DNA of 64,000 nt from Rahnella sp. AA (GCF_002834385.1 NZ_PITQ01000002.1:558001-622000), one strand, 5' to 3'. Shown: positions 38,917 to 51,108, counted from the stretch's first letter. A program made the numbers and translations. The notes: generated by a model from the letters alone, not told the origin.

Positions 38917-41196
38917 TTACAAGAGTTCGGTTTGCGCTTCTACTACAGCGAGTGCGACCATATTCACAATGCGTCTGACCGAAGCAATCGGCGTCAGAAT
39001 ATGCACCGGTTTCGATACGCCCATCAGCACAGGTCCGACGGTTACCCCTTCAGAGCACGACACACGCAGCAGGTTGTAACTGATGCGTGCCGATTCCATA
39101 TTCGGCATGATGAGGATGTTAGCAGCCCCCTTCAGCGGGCTGTCCGGCATGATGTCATGACGGATGCTTTCCATTAATGCGGCATCTCCGTGCATCTCAC
39201 CGTCAATCTCTAACTCAGGATCCAGCACATTGACCAGCTCCAATGTGCGGCGCATTTTGAGCGCCGCCGGGCTGTCGGACGTGCCAAAGCTGGAATGCGA
39301 GAGCAGAGCCACTTTCGGTTCGATACCAAACCGCCGTACCGTTTCCGCCGCCATCAGCGTGATTTCGGCCAATTGTTCGGCGGTCGGATCATCATTGACG
39401 TAGGTATCGGCAATAAACGTATTCCCGCTGGGCAGCAGCAACGCGTTCATCGCACCGGCAACGTGTGCGCCCTTGCGGAACCCGAACACTTTTTCGACGA
39501 TATCGTAATGCTCGTGATAAGTGCCGACCGTTCCGCAAATCATTGCGTCAGCCTCGCCGCGCAGCAGCATGATGGCGGAAATCAGCGTCGGATTGCCGAT
39601 AACCGCCCGCCGCGCCTGCTCCTGCGAGACGCCGCGCCGTTTCATCAACTCATAGTATTCACGCCAGTATTCGTTGAAACGCGGATCGGATTCGTTATTC
39701 ACCACTTCAAAATCCCGGCCTGCTTCGATCTGCAAACCGAGTTTCTTAATACGCATCTCGATCACGCTTGGCCGCCCGACCAGAATCGGTTTTGCCAATC
39801 CCAGAGAAATCAGCTCCTGCGTCGCCTGCAAAACGCGCTCCTCTTCCCCTTCGGCCATCACCACCAGACGGGCGTCTTTTTTGGCCTGAGAGAAAATCGG
39901 CTTCATAAACAGATTAGTTTTGTAGACAAACTCCGACAGCTTTTCGACATAGGCATCAAAGTCCAGAATTGGCCGCGTTGCCACGCCCGAATCCATTGCC
40001 GCTTTCGCCACCGCTGGCGCAATTTTCACAATAAGGCGCGGGTCAAAAGGTTTGGGAATGATGTATTCCGGGCCAAACGAAAGCTCTTCTTCCCCGTAAG
40101 CCGACGCGACTACATCGCTTTGCTCCGCCATCGCCAGATCGGCAATCGCGTGCACGCAGGCCAGCTTCATTTCTTCGTTGATGGTCGTGGCCCCGACGTC
40201 CAGCGCACCACGGAAAATGAACGGGAAGCACAGGACATTGTTCACCTGATTCGGGTAATCCGAACGGCCCGTGCAGATAATGGCATCCGGGCGTACCGCT
40301 TTTGCCAGCGGCGGCAGGATTTCCGGTTCGGGGTTTGCCAGCGCCAAAATCAACGGGGATTTCGCCATGGTTTTCACCATGTCCTGCGTCAGTACGCCGG
40401 GGCCGGAACAGCCGAGGAAAATATCCGCACCAGGGATCGCATCCGCCAGCGTGCGCTGTCCGTTATCCTCAATGGCATAGGCCGCTTTGGTTTCGGCCAT
40501 GTTCTCTTCGCGGCCCTGATAAATCACGCCGCGGGAATCACAGGCCGTGATGTTGTGGCGTTTCAGCCCCAGCGCCACCAGCAAATTCAGGCAGGCAATG
40601 GCCGACGCACCGGCACCGGACACCACCAGCCGCACGTCCGAAATATCTTTCCCGACCACGCGTAAACCGTTGAGCACCGCCGCCGTACAGATGATTGCCG
40701 TCCCGTGCTGATCGTCATGAAACACCGGAATATTCATCCGCTCGCGCAGTTTGCTCTCGATGTAAAAACACTCAGGCGCTTTGATGTCTTCGAGATTGAT
40801 ACCGCCAAACGTCGGTTCAAGCGCGGCGATCACCTCGATCAGTTTGTCGGGATCAAGCTCGTCCACTTCGATATCAAAAACATCAATACCGGCAAATTTC
40901 TTGAACAAAACGCCCTTACCTTCCATCACCGGTTTTCCGGCCAGCGCCCCGATATTGCCCAGCCCGAGAACCGCCGTACCGTTGGAAATCACCGCAACCA
41001 GATTTCCACGCGCGGTGTATTTATAGGCCGCAAGCGGATCTTTGGCGATTTCCAGACAGGGCGCCGCCACGCCCGGAGAGTACGCCAGCGCCAGATCGCG
41101 CTGCGTGGCCAGAGGCTTGGTTGGCGAAACCTGAATTTTTCCGGGCACCGGAAACTCATGAAAATCGAGTGCGCTTTGCTTGAGTTGTTCGTCCAT
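38917..41196 (-). CDS. maeB: NADP-dependent malic enzyme MaeB
   Basis: Oxidative decarboxylation of malate to pyruvate. The 759-residue length equals E. coli MaeB. The N-terminal malic domain ([21 protein letters not shown]), the Rossmann NAD(P) domain ([14 protein letters not shown]) and the C-terminal phosphotransacetylase-like domain (about 430-759) are all intact. The PTA-like part is regulatory, responding to acetyl-CoA. It is divergent from talA, exactly as in E. coli. Confidence 0.96.
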   Translation of the reverse strand: MDEQLKQSALDFHEFPVPGKIQVSPTKPLATQRDLALAYSPGVAAPCLEIAKDPLAAYKYTARGNLVAVISNGTAVLGLGNIGALAGKPVMEGKGVLFKKFAGIDVFDIEVDELDPDKLIEVIAALEPTFGGINLEDIKAPECFYIESKLRERMNIPVFHDDQHGTAIICTAAVLNGLRVVGKDISDVRLVVSGAGASAIACLNLLVALGLKRHNITACDSRGVIYQGREENMAETKAAYAIEDNGQRTLADAIPGADIFLGCSGPGVLTQDMVKTMAKSPLILALANPEPEILPPLAKAVRPDAIICTGRSDYPNQVNNVLCFPFIFRGALDVGATTINEEMKLACVHAIADLAMAEQSDVVASAYGEEELSFGPEYIIPKPFDPRLIVKIAPAVAKAAMDSGVATRPILDFDAYVEKLSEFVYKTNLFMKPIFSQAKKDARLVVMAEGEEERVLQATQELISLGLAKPILVGRPSVIEMRIKKLGLQIEAGRDFEVVNNESDPRFNEYWREYYELMKRRGVSQEQARRAVIGNPTLISAIMLLRGEADAMICGTVGTYHEHYDIVEKVFGFRKGAHVAGAMNALLLPSGNTFIADTYVNDDPTAEQLAEITLMAAETVRRFGIEPKVALLSHSSFGTSDSPAALKMRRTLELVNVLDPELEIDGEMHGDAALMESIRHDIMPDSPLKGAANILIMPNMESARISYNLLRVSCSEGVTVGPVLMGVSKPVHILTPIASVRRIVNMVALAVVEAQTELL

Positions 41197-41578
41197 CGTA
41201 GGGTCCTTTTCTTGTTTCTTATTTTTGTAGAGGCAGAAGAAGCAGGCAAAACACCACCATCAGGGTTGCCCGATGACAGTATAGATAACCTGCCACGCCC
41301 TAAGGCAAATCACGACTAAAACTTAGCCGTTACATTGGTTGCTTTTTGTTCACGGAAGACGTCTCGCAAAATTCGACTAAGCTTAAAGTTTGACCTTGCG
41401 CTTTCTTCTTTCGCCCCGCAGTCTGAGCTGCAACAGGGGCCGTCATTGTTATGACCCATCGCAACAATCAGAAAAAGCGCATTCAGTTTGTTAACAGAAT
41501 GATGCAGGGTAGGAGCCCAACGAAATAGAGTCGTACGACCTTATTGCTGTATCGTTTTTTTCGCCAAGGAGCTAAGAG
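41197..41578. promoter_or_regulatory. maeB-talA divergent regulatory region
   Basis: A 380-base gap between divergent genes. It holds no open frame of note. AAGGAGCTAAGAG precedes the talA ATG, and AAAAGGACCCTACG precedes maeB. Several T-rich blocks could be promoter elements; in E. coli talA-tktB is RpoS-controlled, but nothing here allows that to be confirmed. Confidence 0.5.
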
Positions 41579-42529
41579 ATGAACCAGTTAGACGCACTTA
41601 AAAAGGTAACGACCGTCGTTGCCGACAGTGGTGATATTGAATCTATCCGTCATTTCGAGCCTCAGGATGCGACCACCAATCCTTCGCTGATCCTCAAAGC
41701 CGCAGACCTGCCGCAATACCAAAACCTGATCAAAGACGCCGTCGCTTATGCCCGTAAACAAGGGGGCAGCAAAGACGATCAGGTCATTAATGCCACCGAT
41801 AAGCTGGCCGTGAACATCGGCGCAGAAATTCTGAAAAGCGTACCGGGGCGCATCTCGACCGAAGTCGATGCCCGCCTGTCATTTGACACCGAAAAATGCA
41901 TCGCCAAAGCCCGTAAGCTCATTGGTCTGTATCAGGAACAGGGTATCGATAAATCACGCATCCTGATCAAACTGGCTTCCACGTGGGAGGGCATCAAAGC
42001 CGCCGAAGCGCTGGAAAAAGAAGGTATCAACTGTAACCTGACGCTGCTGTTCTCCTTTGCTCAGGCGCGTGCCTGTGCCGAAGCGGGGGTTTACCTGATT
42101 TCGCCGTTTGTGGGCCGCATTTATGACTGGTACAAAGCCAAAGAGCCGAACGCCGCGTATGACGTTGAGAAAGATCCGGGCGTGAAATCGGTCCGTGAGA
42201 TTTACGAATACTACAAAGCGCATGACTACAAGACCGTGATCATGGGCGCCAGCTTCCGTAAAGTGGAACAAATTCTGGCGCTGGCCGGTTGTGACCGCCT
42301 GACCATTTCGCCAAACCTGCTTGAAGAGCTTAAAGCCAGCAGCGCGCCGGTTGAACGCAAGTTACAACCTTCGTCGCAGGGCAGTAAAAAACCTGCACCG
42401 CTGACTCAGGCTGAATTCCTCTGGGAGCATCATCAGGACGCCATGGCCGTCGAGAAACTGGCCGAAGGCATCCGCCTGTTTGCCGTCGATCAGAAAAAGC
42501 TTGAAGACATGTTGTCTGCTCAACTGTAA
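41579..42529 (+). CDS. talA: Transaldolase A
   Basis: Transfers a dihydroxyacetone unit between sugar phosphates in the non-oxidative pentose phosphate pathway. The 316 residues (TalA length) have the N-terminal [20 protein letters not shown] and [13 protein letters not shown], the Schiff-base lysine in LIKLASTW and [14 protein letters not shown]. TalA rather than TalB is chosen from sequence and from the maeB-talA-tktB context. tktB follows after 58 bases. Confidence 0.94.
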   Translation: MNQLDALKKVTTVVADSGDIESIRHFEPQDATTNPSLILKAADLPQYQNLIKDAVAYARKQGGSKDDQVINATDKLAVNIGAEILKSVPGRISTEVDARLSFDTEKCIAKARKLIGLYQEQGIDKSRILIKLASTWEGIKAAEALEKEGINCNLTLLFSFAQARACAEAGVYLISPFVGRIYDWYKAKEPNAAYDVEKDPGVKSVREIYEYYKAHDYKTVIMGASFRKVEQILALAGCDRLTISPNLLEELKASSAPVERKLQPSSQGSKKPAPLTQAEFLWEHHQDAMAVEKLAEGIRLFAVDQKKLEDMLSAQL

Positions 42530-42587
42530 TCCCTACCTTTTTTCAATGGCCGGTGTTTAAAACAACGGCCATTAACCGGAGAAAAAT

Positions 42588-44582
42588 ATGCCTTCTCGTA
42601 AAGAGCTAGCCAATGCTATCCGTGCACTGAGCATGGACGCGGTGCAGAAAGCCAACAGCGGTCACCCGGGTGCCCCGATGGGCATGGCGGACATCGCTGA
42701 AGTGCTGTGGCGTGATTACATGAATCACAACCCGGCCAATCCGAAATGGGCAGACCGCGACCGTTTCATTTTGTCCAACGGCCACGGTTCGATGCTGATT
42801 TACAGCCTGCTGCATCTCACCGGCTATGACCTGCCGATGACAGAGCTGGAAAACTTCCGCCAGTTGCATTCCAAAACGCAGGGCCACCCGGAATACGGCT
42901 ACACGCCAGGCGTCGAAACCACCACCGGGCCACTCGGCCAGGGTATCGCGAACGCCGTTGGTTTTGCGATTGCAGAACGCACACTGGCCGCGCAGTTCAA
43001 CCGTGATAACCACGACATTGTGAACCACCATACCTACGCCTTTATGGGCGACGGCTGCATGATGGAAGGCATTTCCCACGAAGCCTGTTCGCTGGCTGGT
43101 ACCATGAAACTCGGCAAACTGACCGCGTTTTATGACGACAACGGCATCTCCATCGACGGCCACGTTGAAGGCTGGTTCACCGATGACACGGCAAAACGTT
43201 TTGAAGCCTATGGCTGGCACGTGATCCGTGGCGTTGACGGCCATAATTCAGATGCCATTAAAGCGGCCATTGAAGAATCCCACAAAGTCACCGACCGGCC
43301 TTCCCTGCTGATGTGCAAAACCGTGATTGGCTTTGGTTCCCCGAACAAAGCCGGTACGCACGATGCGCACGGCGCGGCGCTGGGCGCAGACGAAGTGGCG
43401 GCAACCCGCAAGGCGCTGGGCTGGAATTATCCGGCGTTTGAAATCCCGCAGGATATTTATGCCGCATGGGATGCCAAAGAAGCCGGTAAAGCCAAAGAGA
43501 AAGCGTGGAATGATAAATTCGCGGCTTATGCCAAAGATCATCCTGAGCTGGCGGCTGAATTTGAACGTCGTGTCAGCGGTGAACTGCCGGCTAACTGGGA
43601 AACCGAAGCGCAGAAATTTATCGAAGAATTGCAGGCTAATCCGGCGAATATCGCCAGCCGTAAAGCCTCGCAAAATACGCTGGAACGCTTTGGTAAAATT
43701 CTGCCTGAGTTCCTCGGCGGTTCCGCTGACCTGGCTCCGAGCAACCTGACCATGTGGTCCGGTTCGAAATCGCTCGGTGACGATCTGGCCGGTAACTACA
43801 TACATTACGGCGTTCGCGAATTTGGGATGACAGCGATTTCCAACGGCATCACGCTGCACGGCGGTTTCCTGCCTTATTCCGCGACCTTCCTGATGTTCGT
43901 CGAATACGCCCGTAACGCGGTGCGTATGGCGGCACTGATGAAAATCCGCAACGTATTCGTGTACACCCATGACTCCATCGGTCTGGGCGAGGATGGTCCG
44001 ACGCACCAGCCGGTTGAACAAATGGCCAGCCTGCGTGTGACGCCAAACATGAGCCTGTGGCGGCCTGCCGATCAGGTCGAATCAGCCATCGCCTGGAAGT
44101 ATGCCATTGAGCGCAAAGACGGCCCGTCGGCGCTGATCTTCTCCCGTCAGAACCTGACGCAACAACCACGCACCGCCGAACAACTGGCAAACGTGGCCCG
44201 CGGCGGTTACGTGCTGAAAGATTCCGATGGCACGCCGGAAATCATCCTGATTGCGACCGGCTCAGAAGTGGGCATCACCGTTGAAGCGGCAGATAAACTC
44301 GCGGCTGCAGGCACCAAAGTGCGCGTAGTTTCCATTCCGTCAACCGATGCCTTCGACAAACAGGACGCGGCGTATCGTGAATCTGTGCTGCCAAAAGCCG
44401 TGACCGCGCGTCTGGCGGTGGAAGCGGGTATCGCAGATTACTGGTACAAGTATGTCGGCCTGAACGGTGACGTTGTCGGTATGACCACCTTCGGGGAATC
44501 CGCTCCGGCGGAACTGCTGTTCAAAGAATTCGGTTTTACCGTGGATAACGTGGTTGCGAAAGCATTGGCGTTGCTGAAGTAA
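42588..44582 (+). CDS. tktB: Transketolase
   Basis: A thiamine diphosphate enzyme exchanging two-carbon units among sugar phosphates. The 664 residues have the substrate/TPP-binding segment [12 protein letters not shown], the TPP motif [12 protein letters not shown] with the metal-binding DDNGISIDG, and the C-terminal pyrimidine domain [19 protein letters not shown]. The name tktB is based on position next to talA; TktA and TktB paralogues cannot be told apart with certainty from sequence alone. GGAGAAAAAT precedes the ATG. Confidence 0.94.
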   Translation: MPSRKELANAIRALSMDAVQKANSGHPGAPMGMADIAEVLWRDYMNHNPANPKWADRDRFILSNGHGSMLIYSLLHLTGYDLPMTELENFRQLHSKTQGHPEYGYTPGVETTTGPLGQGIANAVGFAIAERTLAAQFNRDNHDIVNHHTYAFMGDGCMMEGISHEACSLAGTMKLGKLTAFYDDNGISIDGHVEGWFTDDTAKRFEAYGWHVIRGVDGHNSDAIKAAIEESHKVTDRPSLLMCKTVIGFGSPNKAGTHDAHGAALGADEVAATRKALGWNYPAFEIPQDIYAAWDAKEAGKAKEKAWNDKFAAYAKDHPELAAEFERRVSGELPANWETEAQKFIEELQANPANIASRKASQNTLERFGKILPEFLGGSADLAPSNLTMWSGSKSLGDDLAGNYIHYGVREFGMTAISNGITLHGGFLPYSATFLMFVEYARNAVRMAALMKIRNVFVYTHDSIGLGEDGPTHQPVEQMASLRVTPNMSLWRPADQVESAIAWKYAIERKDGPSALIFSRQNLTQQPRTAEQLANVARGGYVLKDSDGTPEIILIATGSEVGITVEAADKLAAAGTKVRVVSIPSTDAFDKQDAAYRESVLPKAVTARLAVEAGIADYWYKYVGLNGDVVGMTTFGESAPAELLFKEFGFTVDNVVAKALALLK

Positions 44583-44717
44583 CCCCCGACACATTCCCCC
44601 TCGCTGTAACAAGAGAGGGGGAATGCTGGCTAAAAATCTCACATCCCCCCCTTCCTGCTTGATGAATGCCCCCCTCTCGGGTAAAGTCCCGTCCCTTCTT
44701 TGGCATGGGGATCAATA

Positions 44718-46070
44718 ATGTTTATTGGATTTGACTACGGTACAGCGAATTGCTCAGTGGCAGTGATGCGCGATAATAACGCCCACCTTCTGGCGTTAGA
44801 AAATAATGATCCTTATTTACCCTCCATGCTCTGTGCACCAACCCGTGAAGCTGTCAGCGAATGGCTGAACCGCCACGGACAGGTGCCAACAGGCAGTGAT
44901 GAAAATCTGGCGCTGCTGCGCCGCAGTATCAGCTTTAACCGCGAGGAAGATATTCCGGTTAACGCTAACAGCGTGCACTTCGGTTTGCAGGCACTGGCAA
45001 CCTACATGGAAGATCCGGAAGAAGTGTATTTCGTTCGCTCTCCGAAATCGTTTCTTGGCGCAAACGGCCTGAAGCCTCAGCAGATTGCCCTGTTCGAAGA
45101 TCTGGTCTGCGCGATGATGTATCACATCAAACGTCAGGCAGAATCTGTTTTGCAGGAAAGCATTGAGCAAACGGTGATTGGCCGCCCGATTAACTTCCAG
45201 GGCATGGGCGGTGAAGAGGCGAACAGCCAGGCGCAGGGCATTTTACAACGCGCCGCTGAACGCGCCGGCTTCCGTGATATCGCATTCCAGTTCGAGCCGG
45301 TAGCGGCAGGTCTGGATTTCGAAGCGACACTCACCGAAGAAAAAACGGTGCTGGTCGTGGATATCGGCGGGGGAACCACCGACTGTTCCGTACTGCTGAT
45401 GGGCCCGCAGTGGCGTGATAAAGCGGAACGCCAGAACAGCCTGCTCGGCCACAGTGGTTGCCGCGTTGGCGGTAACGACCTGGACATCATGACCGCGTTT
45501 AAACAACTGACGCCCCAGTTCGGCATGGGCAGCGAAACGCAAAAAGGTATCGCGATCCCGGCACTACCTTACTGGAATGCGGTTGCAACCAATGATGTTC
45601 CTGCACAGCTGGATTTCTACAGCGTGGCAAATGGCCGCATGTTGCGTGATTTGATCCGCGACGCCGCGCAGCCGGATCTCATTAAGCGCCTGCTGAAAGT
45701 ACAGCAACAGCGCCTGAGCTACCGCCTGGTACGTGCTGCCGAAGAAAGTAAAATTGCCCTCTCCGAGCGCGAAAGCGTGACGGCGGCAATGGACTTCATT
45801 GAGTCTGGTCTGGCCGAAACCATCAGCCAGCAGCAGTTGAGTGACGCGATTTCTCAGCCGCTGGAACGCATTCAGGAACAGGTTGCTCTGGCACTGGCCA
45901 GCAGCGAAATTAAGCCGGATGTGATTTATCTGACCGGTGGCAGCGCCCGTTCACCGCTTTTACGTGCCGCATTGCAGGCACAGTTGCCGGGGATCCCGCT
46001 GGTCGGGGGCAATGATTTTGGCTCGGTAACCGCCGGTCTGGCGCGCTGGGCACAAACGCTGTTCCGTTAA
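44718..46070 (+). CDS. yegD: Hsp70-family chaperone-like protein YegD
   Basis: An actin-fold ATPase of the Hsp70 superfamily, 450 residues, the E. coli YegD length. The start at 44718 gives MFIGFDYGTANCSVAVM; the frame extends to 44700 without benefit. The nucleotide-binding motifs DYGTANCS (phosphate 1) and VVDIGGGTTDCSVLLM (phosphate 2), and the adenosine motif YLTGGSARSPLLRAAL are present. No substrate-binding domain follows, unlike DnaK. Function is not established. Confidence 0.92.
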   Translation: MFIGFDYGTANCSVAVMRDNNAHLLALENNDPYLPSMLCAPTREAVSEWLNRHGQVPTGSDENLALLRRSISFNREEDIPVNANSVHFGLQALATYMEDPEEVYFVRSPKSFLGANGLKPQQIALFEDLVCAMMYHIKRQAESVLQESIEQTVIGRPINFQGMGGEEANSQAQGILQRAAERAGFRDIAFQFEPVAAGLDFEATLTEEKTVLVVDIGGGTTDCSVLLMGPQWRDKAERQNSLLGHSGCRVGGNDLDIMTAFKQLTPQFGMGSETQKGIAIPALPYWNAVATNDVPAQLDFYSVANGRMLRDLIRDAAQPDLIKRLLKVQQQRLSYRLVRAAEESKIALSERESVTAAMDFIESGLAETISQQQLSDAISQPLERIQEQVALALASSEIKPDVIYLTGGSARSPLLRAALQAQLPGIPLVGGNDFGSVTAGLARWAQTLFR

Positions 46071-46090
46071 TTTACGGCTTCATAAAAATC

Positions 46091-46120
46091 AAAACCGCCT
46101 GACGTTAAGGCGGTTTTTTT
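46091..46120. terminator. Terminator after yegD
   Basis: The stem AAACCGCCT/AGGCGGTTT with a seven-base loop is followed by a run of T, between convergent yegD and the reductase gene; it could act both ways. Confidence 0.85.
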
Positions 46121-46161
46121 GTTTATGGCGATACGGCAAATTCCGTTTTATAAAGACTTCA

Positions 46162-47118
46162 TTACCACGCGCTGGCGTCGTTAAGCGTACGGATATCGGC
46201 ATCATCGAGTTTCAGCGTGGCGGCCTGCGCCAGTTCATCGAGCTGTTGCAGCGAGGTCGCGCTGACAATCGGCGATGTGATGCTCGGACGGGCGATTTGC
46301 CACGCCAGTGCAACCTGCCCCGGCTGTGCGCCGTGTTTTTCCGCCACCTGATCCAGCCCTTTAAGAATTTTGAGTCCACGTTCGTTCAGGCAACGTGCAA
46401 CCACGCTTTCGCCACGTTTACTTTTGCTGGCGTCAGCTTTGGTGCGGTATTTCCCGGTCAGGAATCCGGCAGCCAGCCCGTAGAAGTTGATCACGCCCAG
46501 ACCGTTGTCCGTGACGACTTTTTCCAGCGCTTCTTCATACACTTTGCGGTCGTAAAGATTGTACTGAGGTTGCAACGTTTCATAACGCGCCAGCCCGTTT
46601 TCCTGGCTGACTTTCAGCGCTTCGGCCAGACGTGGCGCGCTGTAGTTGGATGCGCCGATAGCGCGCACTTTGCCTTCTTTGATCAGAGCATCAAACGCGG
46701 CCAGGCTTTCGGCCAGCGGCGTATCCGCATCATCGTCATGTGACTGATACAAATCGATATAGTCGGTTTGCAGGCGTTTCAAAGAGGCTTCCACCGCTTC
46801 TTTGATATAGCGTGGCGACAGGCCGACTTTCCCTTCCCCCATCGGTTTACCGACTTTGGTCGCCAGAATAATCTTGTCGCGCTTGCCGGTTTTTTTCAGC
46901 CAGTTGCCGATAATGGTTTCCGATTCGCCACCTTTATTGCCTTCAACCCAGCTCGAGTACACATCAGCAGTGTCAATAAAGTTCAGTTTGTGATCCAGCA
47001 GGGCATCGAGCAGGCTAAAAGAGGCCGCCTGATCGACAGTCCAGCCAAATACATTACCGCCAAAAGTCAGTAACGGCACCTGAATACCTGAACGGCCCAG
47101 TTCTCTTTTACTCATCAT
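46162..47118 (-). CDS. Aldo/keto reductase
   Basis: A (beta/alpha)8-barrel NADPH oxidoreductase of 318 residues. The AKR tetrad is visible: Asp in FIDTADVYSS (D50), Tyr of the same motif, Lys in ILATKVGKP, and His in LYQSHDDD. The C-terminal NADPH-binding portion carries SITSPIVSATSL. It resembles YajO/Tas-type reductases; the substrate is not known. GGGAGAGA precedes two adjacent ATGs. It stands alone between yegD and mdtD. Confidence 0.9.
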   Translation of the reverse strand: MMSKRELGRSGIQVPLLTFGGNVFGWTVDQAASFSLLDALLDHKLNFIDTADVYSSWVEGNKGGESETIIGNWLKKTGKRDKIILATKVGKPMGEGKVGLSPRYIKEAVEASLKRLQTDYIDLYQSHDDDADTPLAESLAAFDALIKEGKVRAIGASNYSAPRLAEALKVSQENGLARYETLQPQYNLYDRKVYEEALEKVVTDNGLGVINFYGLAAGFLTGKYRTKADASKSKRGESVVARCLNERGLKILKGLDQVAEKHGAQPGQVALAWQIARPSITSPIVSATSLQQLDELAQAATLKLDDADIRTLNDASAW

Positions 47119-47269
47119 TCTCTCCCTTTTATAAGGTCAGATTAAACTTACTTTGCGAGCGAACTATTTGTGATCAAAGGTCAACCTTAGCATTTTGATA
47201 TAAAATGTCAGGCTGAAAGCTATTCTTTATTGTCAGAAGAATTGTCAAAAAGTGGGAAAGACTCTCCTT

Positions 47270-47287
47270 ATTTCCTCCATTTTCTGC
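47270..47287 (+). promoter_or_regulatory. Possible BaeR box upstream of mdtD-baeSR
   Basis: ATTTCCTCCATTTTCTGC agrees with the reported BaeR box (TTTTTCTCCATDATTGGC) at about 13 of 18 positions, including CTCCAT and the final GC. It lies about 90 bases before the mdtD start, in the right place for autoregulation. The match is imperfect. Confidence 0.4.
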
Positions 47288-47377
47288 TTAAACATTCTGG
47301 CTACACTGTAAGCCGGGTTTGAAGGTGGAGTTCCCCCCTGAAATACCGCGACATTGATTGTGCTGATGCGATGACTC

Positions 47378-48853
47378 ATGAAATCTGAAAATATTGATAC
47401 CTTACCCCCCTCTGCGCCTCTGCCGCCTTCGGTACGCTGGCAACTCTGGATTGTCGCTTTTGGCTTTTTTATGCAGGCTCTCGATACGACCATCGTCAAT
47501 ACCGCGCTACCGTCTATGGCGCACAGCCTGGGTGAAAACCCGCTGCATATGCATTCGGTGGTTGTGGCTTATGTGCTAACCGTCGCCGTCATGCTGCCCG
47601 CCAGTGGCTGGCTGGCGGATAAAGTCGGGGTGAAATGGGTGTTCTTTTCGGCCATCGTGCTGTTCACGGTCGGCTCGCTTTTATGTGCACAATCGGACAG
47701 CCTGCGCGAACTGGTACTGTCACGTATCGTTCAGGGGATTGGCGGCGCGATGATGGTGCCCGTCGGGCGGCTGACGGTGTTGAAAATCGTTCCGCGCAGC
47801 GAATACATGGCGGCGATGACGATGGTCACGCTGCCCGGCCAGGTCGGCCCGCTGCTCGGCCCGGCGCTGGGTGGTTTTCTGGTGCAGTACGCCAGCTGGC
47901 ACTGGATTTTCCTGATCAATCTGCCGGTCGGTCTGGCCGGTTGTATTGCCACGCTGATGATTATGCCGAATTACAAAATGCAGACGCGGCGCTTTGATAT
48001 CAGCGGCTTTGTCATGCTGGCGGTCTGTATGGCAACGCTCACGCTGGCGCTGGAAGGCAGCCGCAGCATGGGCCTCAGCGTGCTGGAATTAGCCCTGCTG
48101 GTGGTCGCCGGTTTAGGCTCGCTGGGCATTTACTGGATGCACGCGCGTGGCAATCTGTCTGCGTTGTTTTCCCTGCGTTTGTTTCACACCCCGACGTTTA
48201 AAATCGGCCTGATCGGTAGCCTGCTGGGGCGCATTGGTAGCGGAATGTTGCCGTTTATGACACCGGTCTTTCTGCAACTCGGGATGGGATTTACCCCCTT
48301 TCACGCCGGGCTGATGATGATCCCGATGGTGCTTGGCAGCATGGGGATGAAACGGGTCGTGGTGCGGCTGGTGAATCAATTGGGTTATCGCGCTGCGTTG
48401 GTTACGGCGACGTTGTTGCTGGCACTGATTACATTAATCTTCCCGCTGGTTGCGATCTACGGAGCTGTCTGGATGATCCCGATTGTTCTGTTCTTCCAGG
48501 GAATGGTAAATTCCCTGCGTTTCTCCTCCATGAATACGCTGACGCTGAAAGATCTCCCGCCACGTCTTGCCAGCAGTGGCAATAGTTTACTGTCGATGAT
48601 CATGCAGTTATCGATGAGCCTGGGTGTCAGCGTGGCCGGTTTGCTGATTGGCCTGTTCGCACATCAGCAGGCCATTACGCCTGGCAGCGTCACCATGCAT
48701 TCTGCATTTCTCTATTGCTATATGTCGATGGCACTGGTGATTGCCCTGCCCGCCTGGATCTTTTCGAAAGTACCGCCGGACATGCAGAAAAATGCCGTTA
48801 TCGATCGCCGCCGTGCTGCGGCCGGATCTCCTGACCCGATGAGAAAATCATGA
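47378..48853 (+). CDS. mdtD: MFS transporter MdtD
   Basis: A major facilitator superfamily drug:H+ antiporter of the DHA2 (14-helix) family, 491 residues. Motifs [15 protein letters not shown] (motif C-like N-terminal DHA2 signature), [13 protein letters not shown] (motif A) and [20 protein letters not shown] are typical. In E. coli mdtD is the fourth gene of mdtABCD-baeSR; here the RND genes mdtABC are missing and mdtD heads the operon. It overlaps baeS by four bases (ATGA). E. coli MdtD has been described as IceT, a citrate/iron exporter; whether this holds here is unknown. Confidence 0.92.
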   Translation: MKSENIDTLPPSAPLPPSVRWQLWIVAFGFFMQALDTTIVNTALPSMAHSLGENPLHMHSVVVAYVLTVAVMLPASGWLADKVGVKWVFFSAIVLFTVGSLLCAQSDSLRELVLSRIVQGIGGAMMVPVGRLTVLKIVPRSEYMAAMTMVTLPGQVGPLLGPALGGFLVQYASWHWIFLINLPVGLAGCIATLMIMPNYKMQTRRFDISGFVMLAVCMATLTLALEGSRSMGLSVLELALLVVAGLGSLGIYWMHARGNLSALFSLRLFHTPTFKIGLIGSLLGRIGSGMLPFMTPVFLQLGMGFTPFHAGLMMIPMVLGSMGMKRVVVRLVNQLGYRAALVTATLLLALITLIFPLVAIYGAVWMIPIVLFFQGMVNSLRFSSMNTLTLKDLPPRLASSGNSLLSMIMQLSMSLGVSVAGLLIGLFAHQQAITPGSVTMHSAFLYCYMSMALVIALPAWIFSKVPPDMQKNAVIDRRRAAAGSPDPMRKS

Positions 48854-50235
48854 AACCTGGTATCACCGCCAAGCTGTTTATGGCCATCTTCTGCACCTGC
48901 GCACTGGTGTTAATCACCATGAACTGGGGCGTGCGGATGAGTTTTGAACGCGGCTTTATCGATTACATTCGCCAGAGCAATGAGCAGCGCGTCGAACTGC
49001 TGGCAGATGCGTTGCAGGAGCAGTATAAGCAGCACGGCAGCTGGGATTTTCTGGAAAACAATGACCGGCTTATTTATCAGATCATGCGGTCATTTGAACA
49101 AAACAGTAGTCCGAAAATGCCGCCACAGGGCTGGCGGACAAAATTCTGGATCCTCGACAGCCACGACCATCGGATCGGCGGCTATGACCAGCCGGTTCCG
49201 CCGGATTTACAAGGCCCGCGCCGCGTAATGACCGTTGACGGTGTGGTTATCGGCTCGGTGATCTCTACCCCCGCCGAGCGCCTGACCCGCGATGCAGATA
49301 TCAACTTTGAGCGCCAGCAAAGCCAGACCAGCTGGATAATTGTCGCGTTCACCGCCCTGCTGGCCGCCGCCGTGACCTGGATGTTGTCACGCGGCATGCT
49401 CGCACCGGTAAAACGTCTGGTCAACGGCACGCATCAGCTGGCTGCCGGGGATTTCAGCACGCGCGTTGAAGTCGACAGCGAAGACGAACTGGGCAAACTG
49501 GCGCAGGACTTTAACCAGCTGGCGATGACGCTGGAAAAAAACGAGCAGATGCGCCGCGCCTTTATGGCTGATATTTCCCACGAACTGCGCACGCCGCTGG
49601 CGGTGTTGCGCGGCGAGCTGGAAGCGATGCAGGACGGCGTGCGCAAAATGACGATGGGGTCGCTGGAGTCCCTGCAATCTGAAGTCTCGATCCTCACAAA
49701 ACTGGTGGATGATTTGCACCAGCTTTCGCTGTCGGATGCCGGTGCGCTGGCGTACCGCAAAGTCGAAACGGACGTGGTGCATCTGATTCAGCTGGCGGAA
49801 GCCGGCTCTCGCGACCGTTTCCACAGCAAACAGCTCACACTCGCCAGCCATCTGCCGGAAAGCGCCGAAGTGTTTGGCGATCCCCAGCGTTTATCACAGC
49901 TTTTCAATAATCTGCTGGAAAACAGTCTGCGCTATACTGACCCTAATGGGGGGTTGGAAATCCTGGGAGAAATACGTGAGAAATCACTGCATCTGATCTT
50001 TCAGGACAGTGCGCCAGGCATCAGTGACGAGCAGCTCATTCGTATTTTTGAACGGTTTTATCGCACTGAAGGCTCGCGTAACCGTGCCAGCGGTGGCTCA
50101 GGTTTAGGCCTGGCCATTTGCCAGAATATCGTCGAAGCTCACGGCGGGCAGATCAGCGCCAGTCACTCCCCCGCGGGTGGCGTTCGTATCACGCTTATCC
50201 TGCCGCTTTCTATTCCACATAGCCTGAGAAACTGA
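48850..50235 (+). CDS. baeS: Sensor histidine kinase BaeS
   Basis: The envelope-stress sensor kinase of the BaeSR system. Of 461 residues, two membrane helices (about 7-25 and 160-180) flank a periplasmic domain; HAMP (about 180-235), DHp with the phosphorylated His in [17 protein letters not shown], and HATPase ([21 protein letters not shown]) follow. It is co-translated with mdtD through a four-base overlap, and baeR starts directly after its stop. Confidence 0.94.
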   Translation: MKPGITAKLFMAIFCTCALVLITMNWGVRMSFERGFIDYIRQSNEQRVELLADALQEQYKQHGSWDFLENNDRLIYQIMRSFEQNSSPKMPPQGWRTKFWILDSHDHRIGGYDQPVPPDLQGPRRVMTVDGVVIGSVISTPAERLTRDADINFERQQSQTSWIIVAFTALLAAAVTWMLSRGMLAPVKRLVNGTHQLAAGDFSTRVEVDSEDELGKLAQDFNQLAMTLEKNEQMRRAFMADISHELRTPLAVLRGELEAMQDGVRKMTMGSLESLQSEVSILTKLVDDLHQLSLSDAGALAYRKVETDVVHLIQLAEAGSRDRFHSKQLTLASHLPESAEVFGDPQRLSQLFNNLLENSLRYTDPNGGLEILGEIREKSLHLIFQDSAPGISDEQLIRIFERFYRTEGSRNRASGGSGLGLAICQNIVEAHGGQISASHSPAGGVRITLILPLSIPHSLRN

Positions 50236-50955
50236 ATGAACGACTCTGTACTGTCCGGCCCTGCGCCGTTAAAAATTCTGATCGTGGAAGATGAACCGAA
50301 GCTCGCCCAGTTGCTGATCGACTATCTCGACGCGGCGGGTTATGCCACTCAATGGCTGCCAGACGGGCACGACGTCATTGCACAGGTCAAAAACCAGCCA
50401 CCCGCGATGATTTTGTTAGATCTGATGCTGCCGGGCAGCAGCGGGCTATCGATTTGCCGCGATATCCGTCAGTTTTCCGATGTCCCCATTATGATGGTGA
50501 CGGCGAAAACCGAAGAAATCGACCGCCTGCTCGGGCTGGAAATTGGTGCCGATGATTACATCTGCAAACCTTACAGCCCGCGTGAAGTGGTGGCGCGCGT
50601 GAAGGTGATCCTGCGTCGCTGCGTGCGCGTGGAAGAACACGTTGCAAAAGATACCGGCCTGCACATCGATGAAGCCCGCTTTCAGGCAACATTCCTGGGG
50701 CACGAGCTGGAGCTGACGCCTGCTGAATTCCGTCTGCTGAAAACGTTATCGGTAAAACCGGGTTATGTATTTACCCGCGAAGTGCTGCTCAATAATCTCT
50801 ATGACGACTACCGGGTGGTCACTGACCGCACGATCGACAGCCACATCAAAAACCTGCGTCGTAAACTCGAATCACTGGATGGTGAGAAAGCGTTCATACG
50901 CGCCGTCTATGGTGTGGGATACCGTTGGGAAGCGGAGCCTTGCCATTTAGCCTAG
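50236..50955 (+). CDS. baeR: Response regulator BaeR
   Basis: The OmpR-family partner of BaeS. The 239 residues have a receiver domain (acidic pair in [12 protein letters not shown], phosphoacceptor D about 61 in ILLDLMLPG, Lys in ICKPYSPRE) and a winged-helix effector domain ending [12 protein letters not shown]. It starts one base after the baeS stop. In E. coli BaeR activates mdtABCD, acrD and spy; only mdtD of that set is in this window. Confidence 0.95.
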   Translation: MNDSVLSGPAPLKILIVEDEPKLAQLLIDYLDAAGYATQWLPDGHDVIAQVKNQPPAMILLDLMLPGSSGLSICRDIRQFSDVPIMMVTAKTEEIDRLLGLEIGADDYICKPYSPREVVARVKVILRRCVRVEEHVAKDTGLHIDEARFQATFLGHELELTPAEFRLLKTLSVKPGYVFTREVLLNNLYDDYRVVTDRTIDSHIKNLRRKLESLDGEKAFIRAVYGVGYRWEAEPCHLA

Positions 50956-51108
50956 TGCCTCACTGGCCGGCAATTCAGTTTTGTAAAGTTACTGAAAGTC
51001 TGTCGGCCAGTTCACATTTTATGTCTTAAATCTCCCCCATCGCCGCGAAAAAGTTTCCATTTACTACACTTATCTCTGGAAAAACCCTTTCTGATGGAGA
51101 TTAGCTTT

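Noticed and set aside
39295-40665. A 456-residue open frame antisense to maeB
   Set aside because: It lies wholly inside a well-conserved gene, has no Shine-Dalgarno motif, and its protein is rich in His, Arg and Gln, as expected for the reverse of a GC-rich coding frame.
50961-51012. Inverted repeat ACTGGCCG ... CGGCCAGT after baeR as a terminator
   Set aside because: The loop is over 35 bases and the T-tract is poor; it may pair, but termination is not supported.
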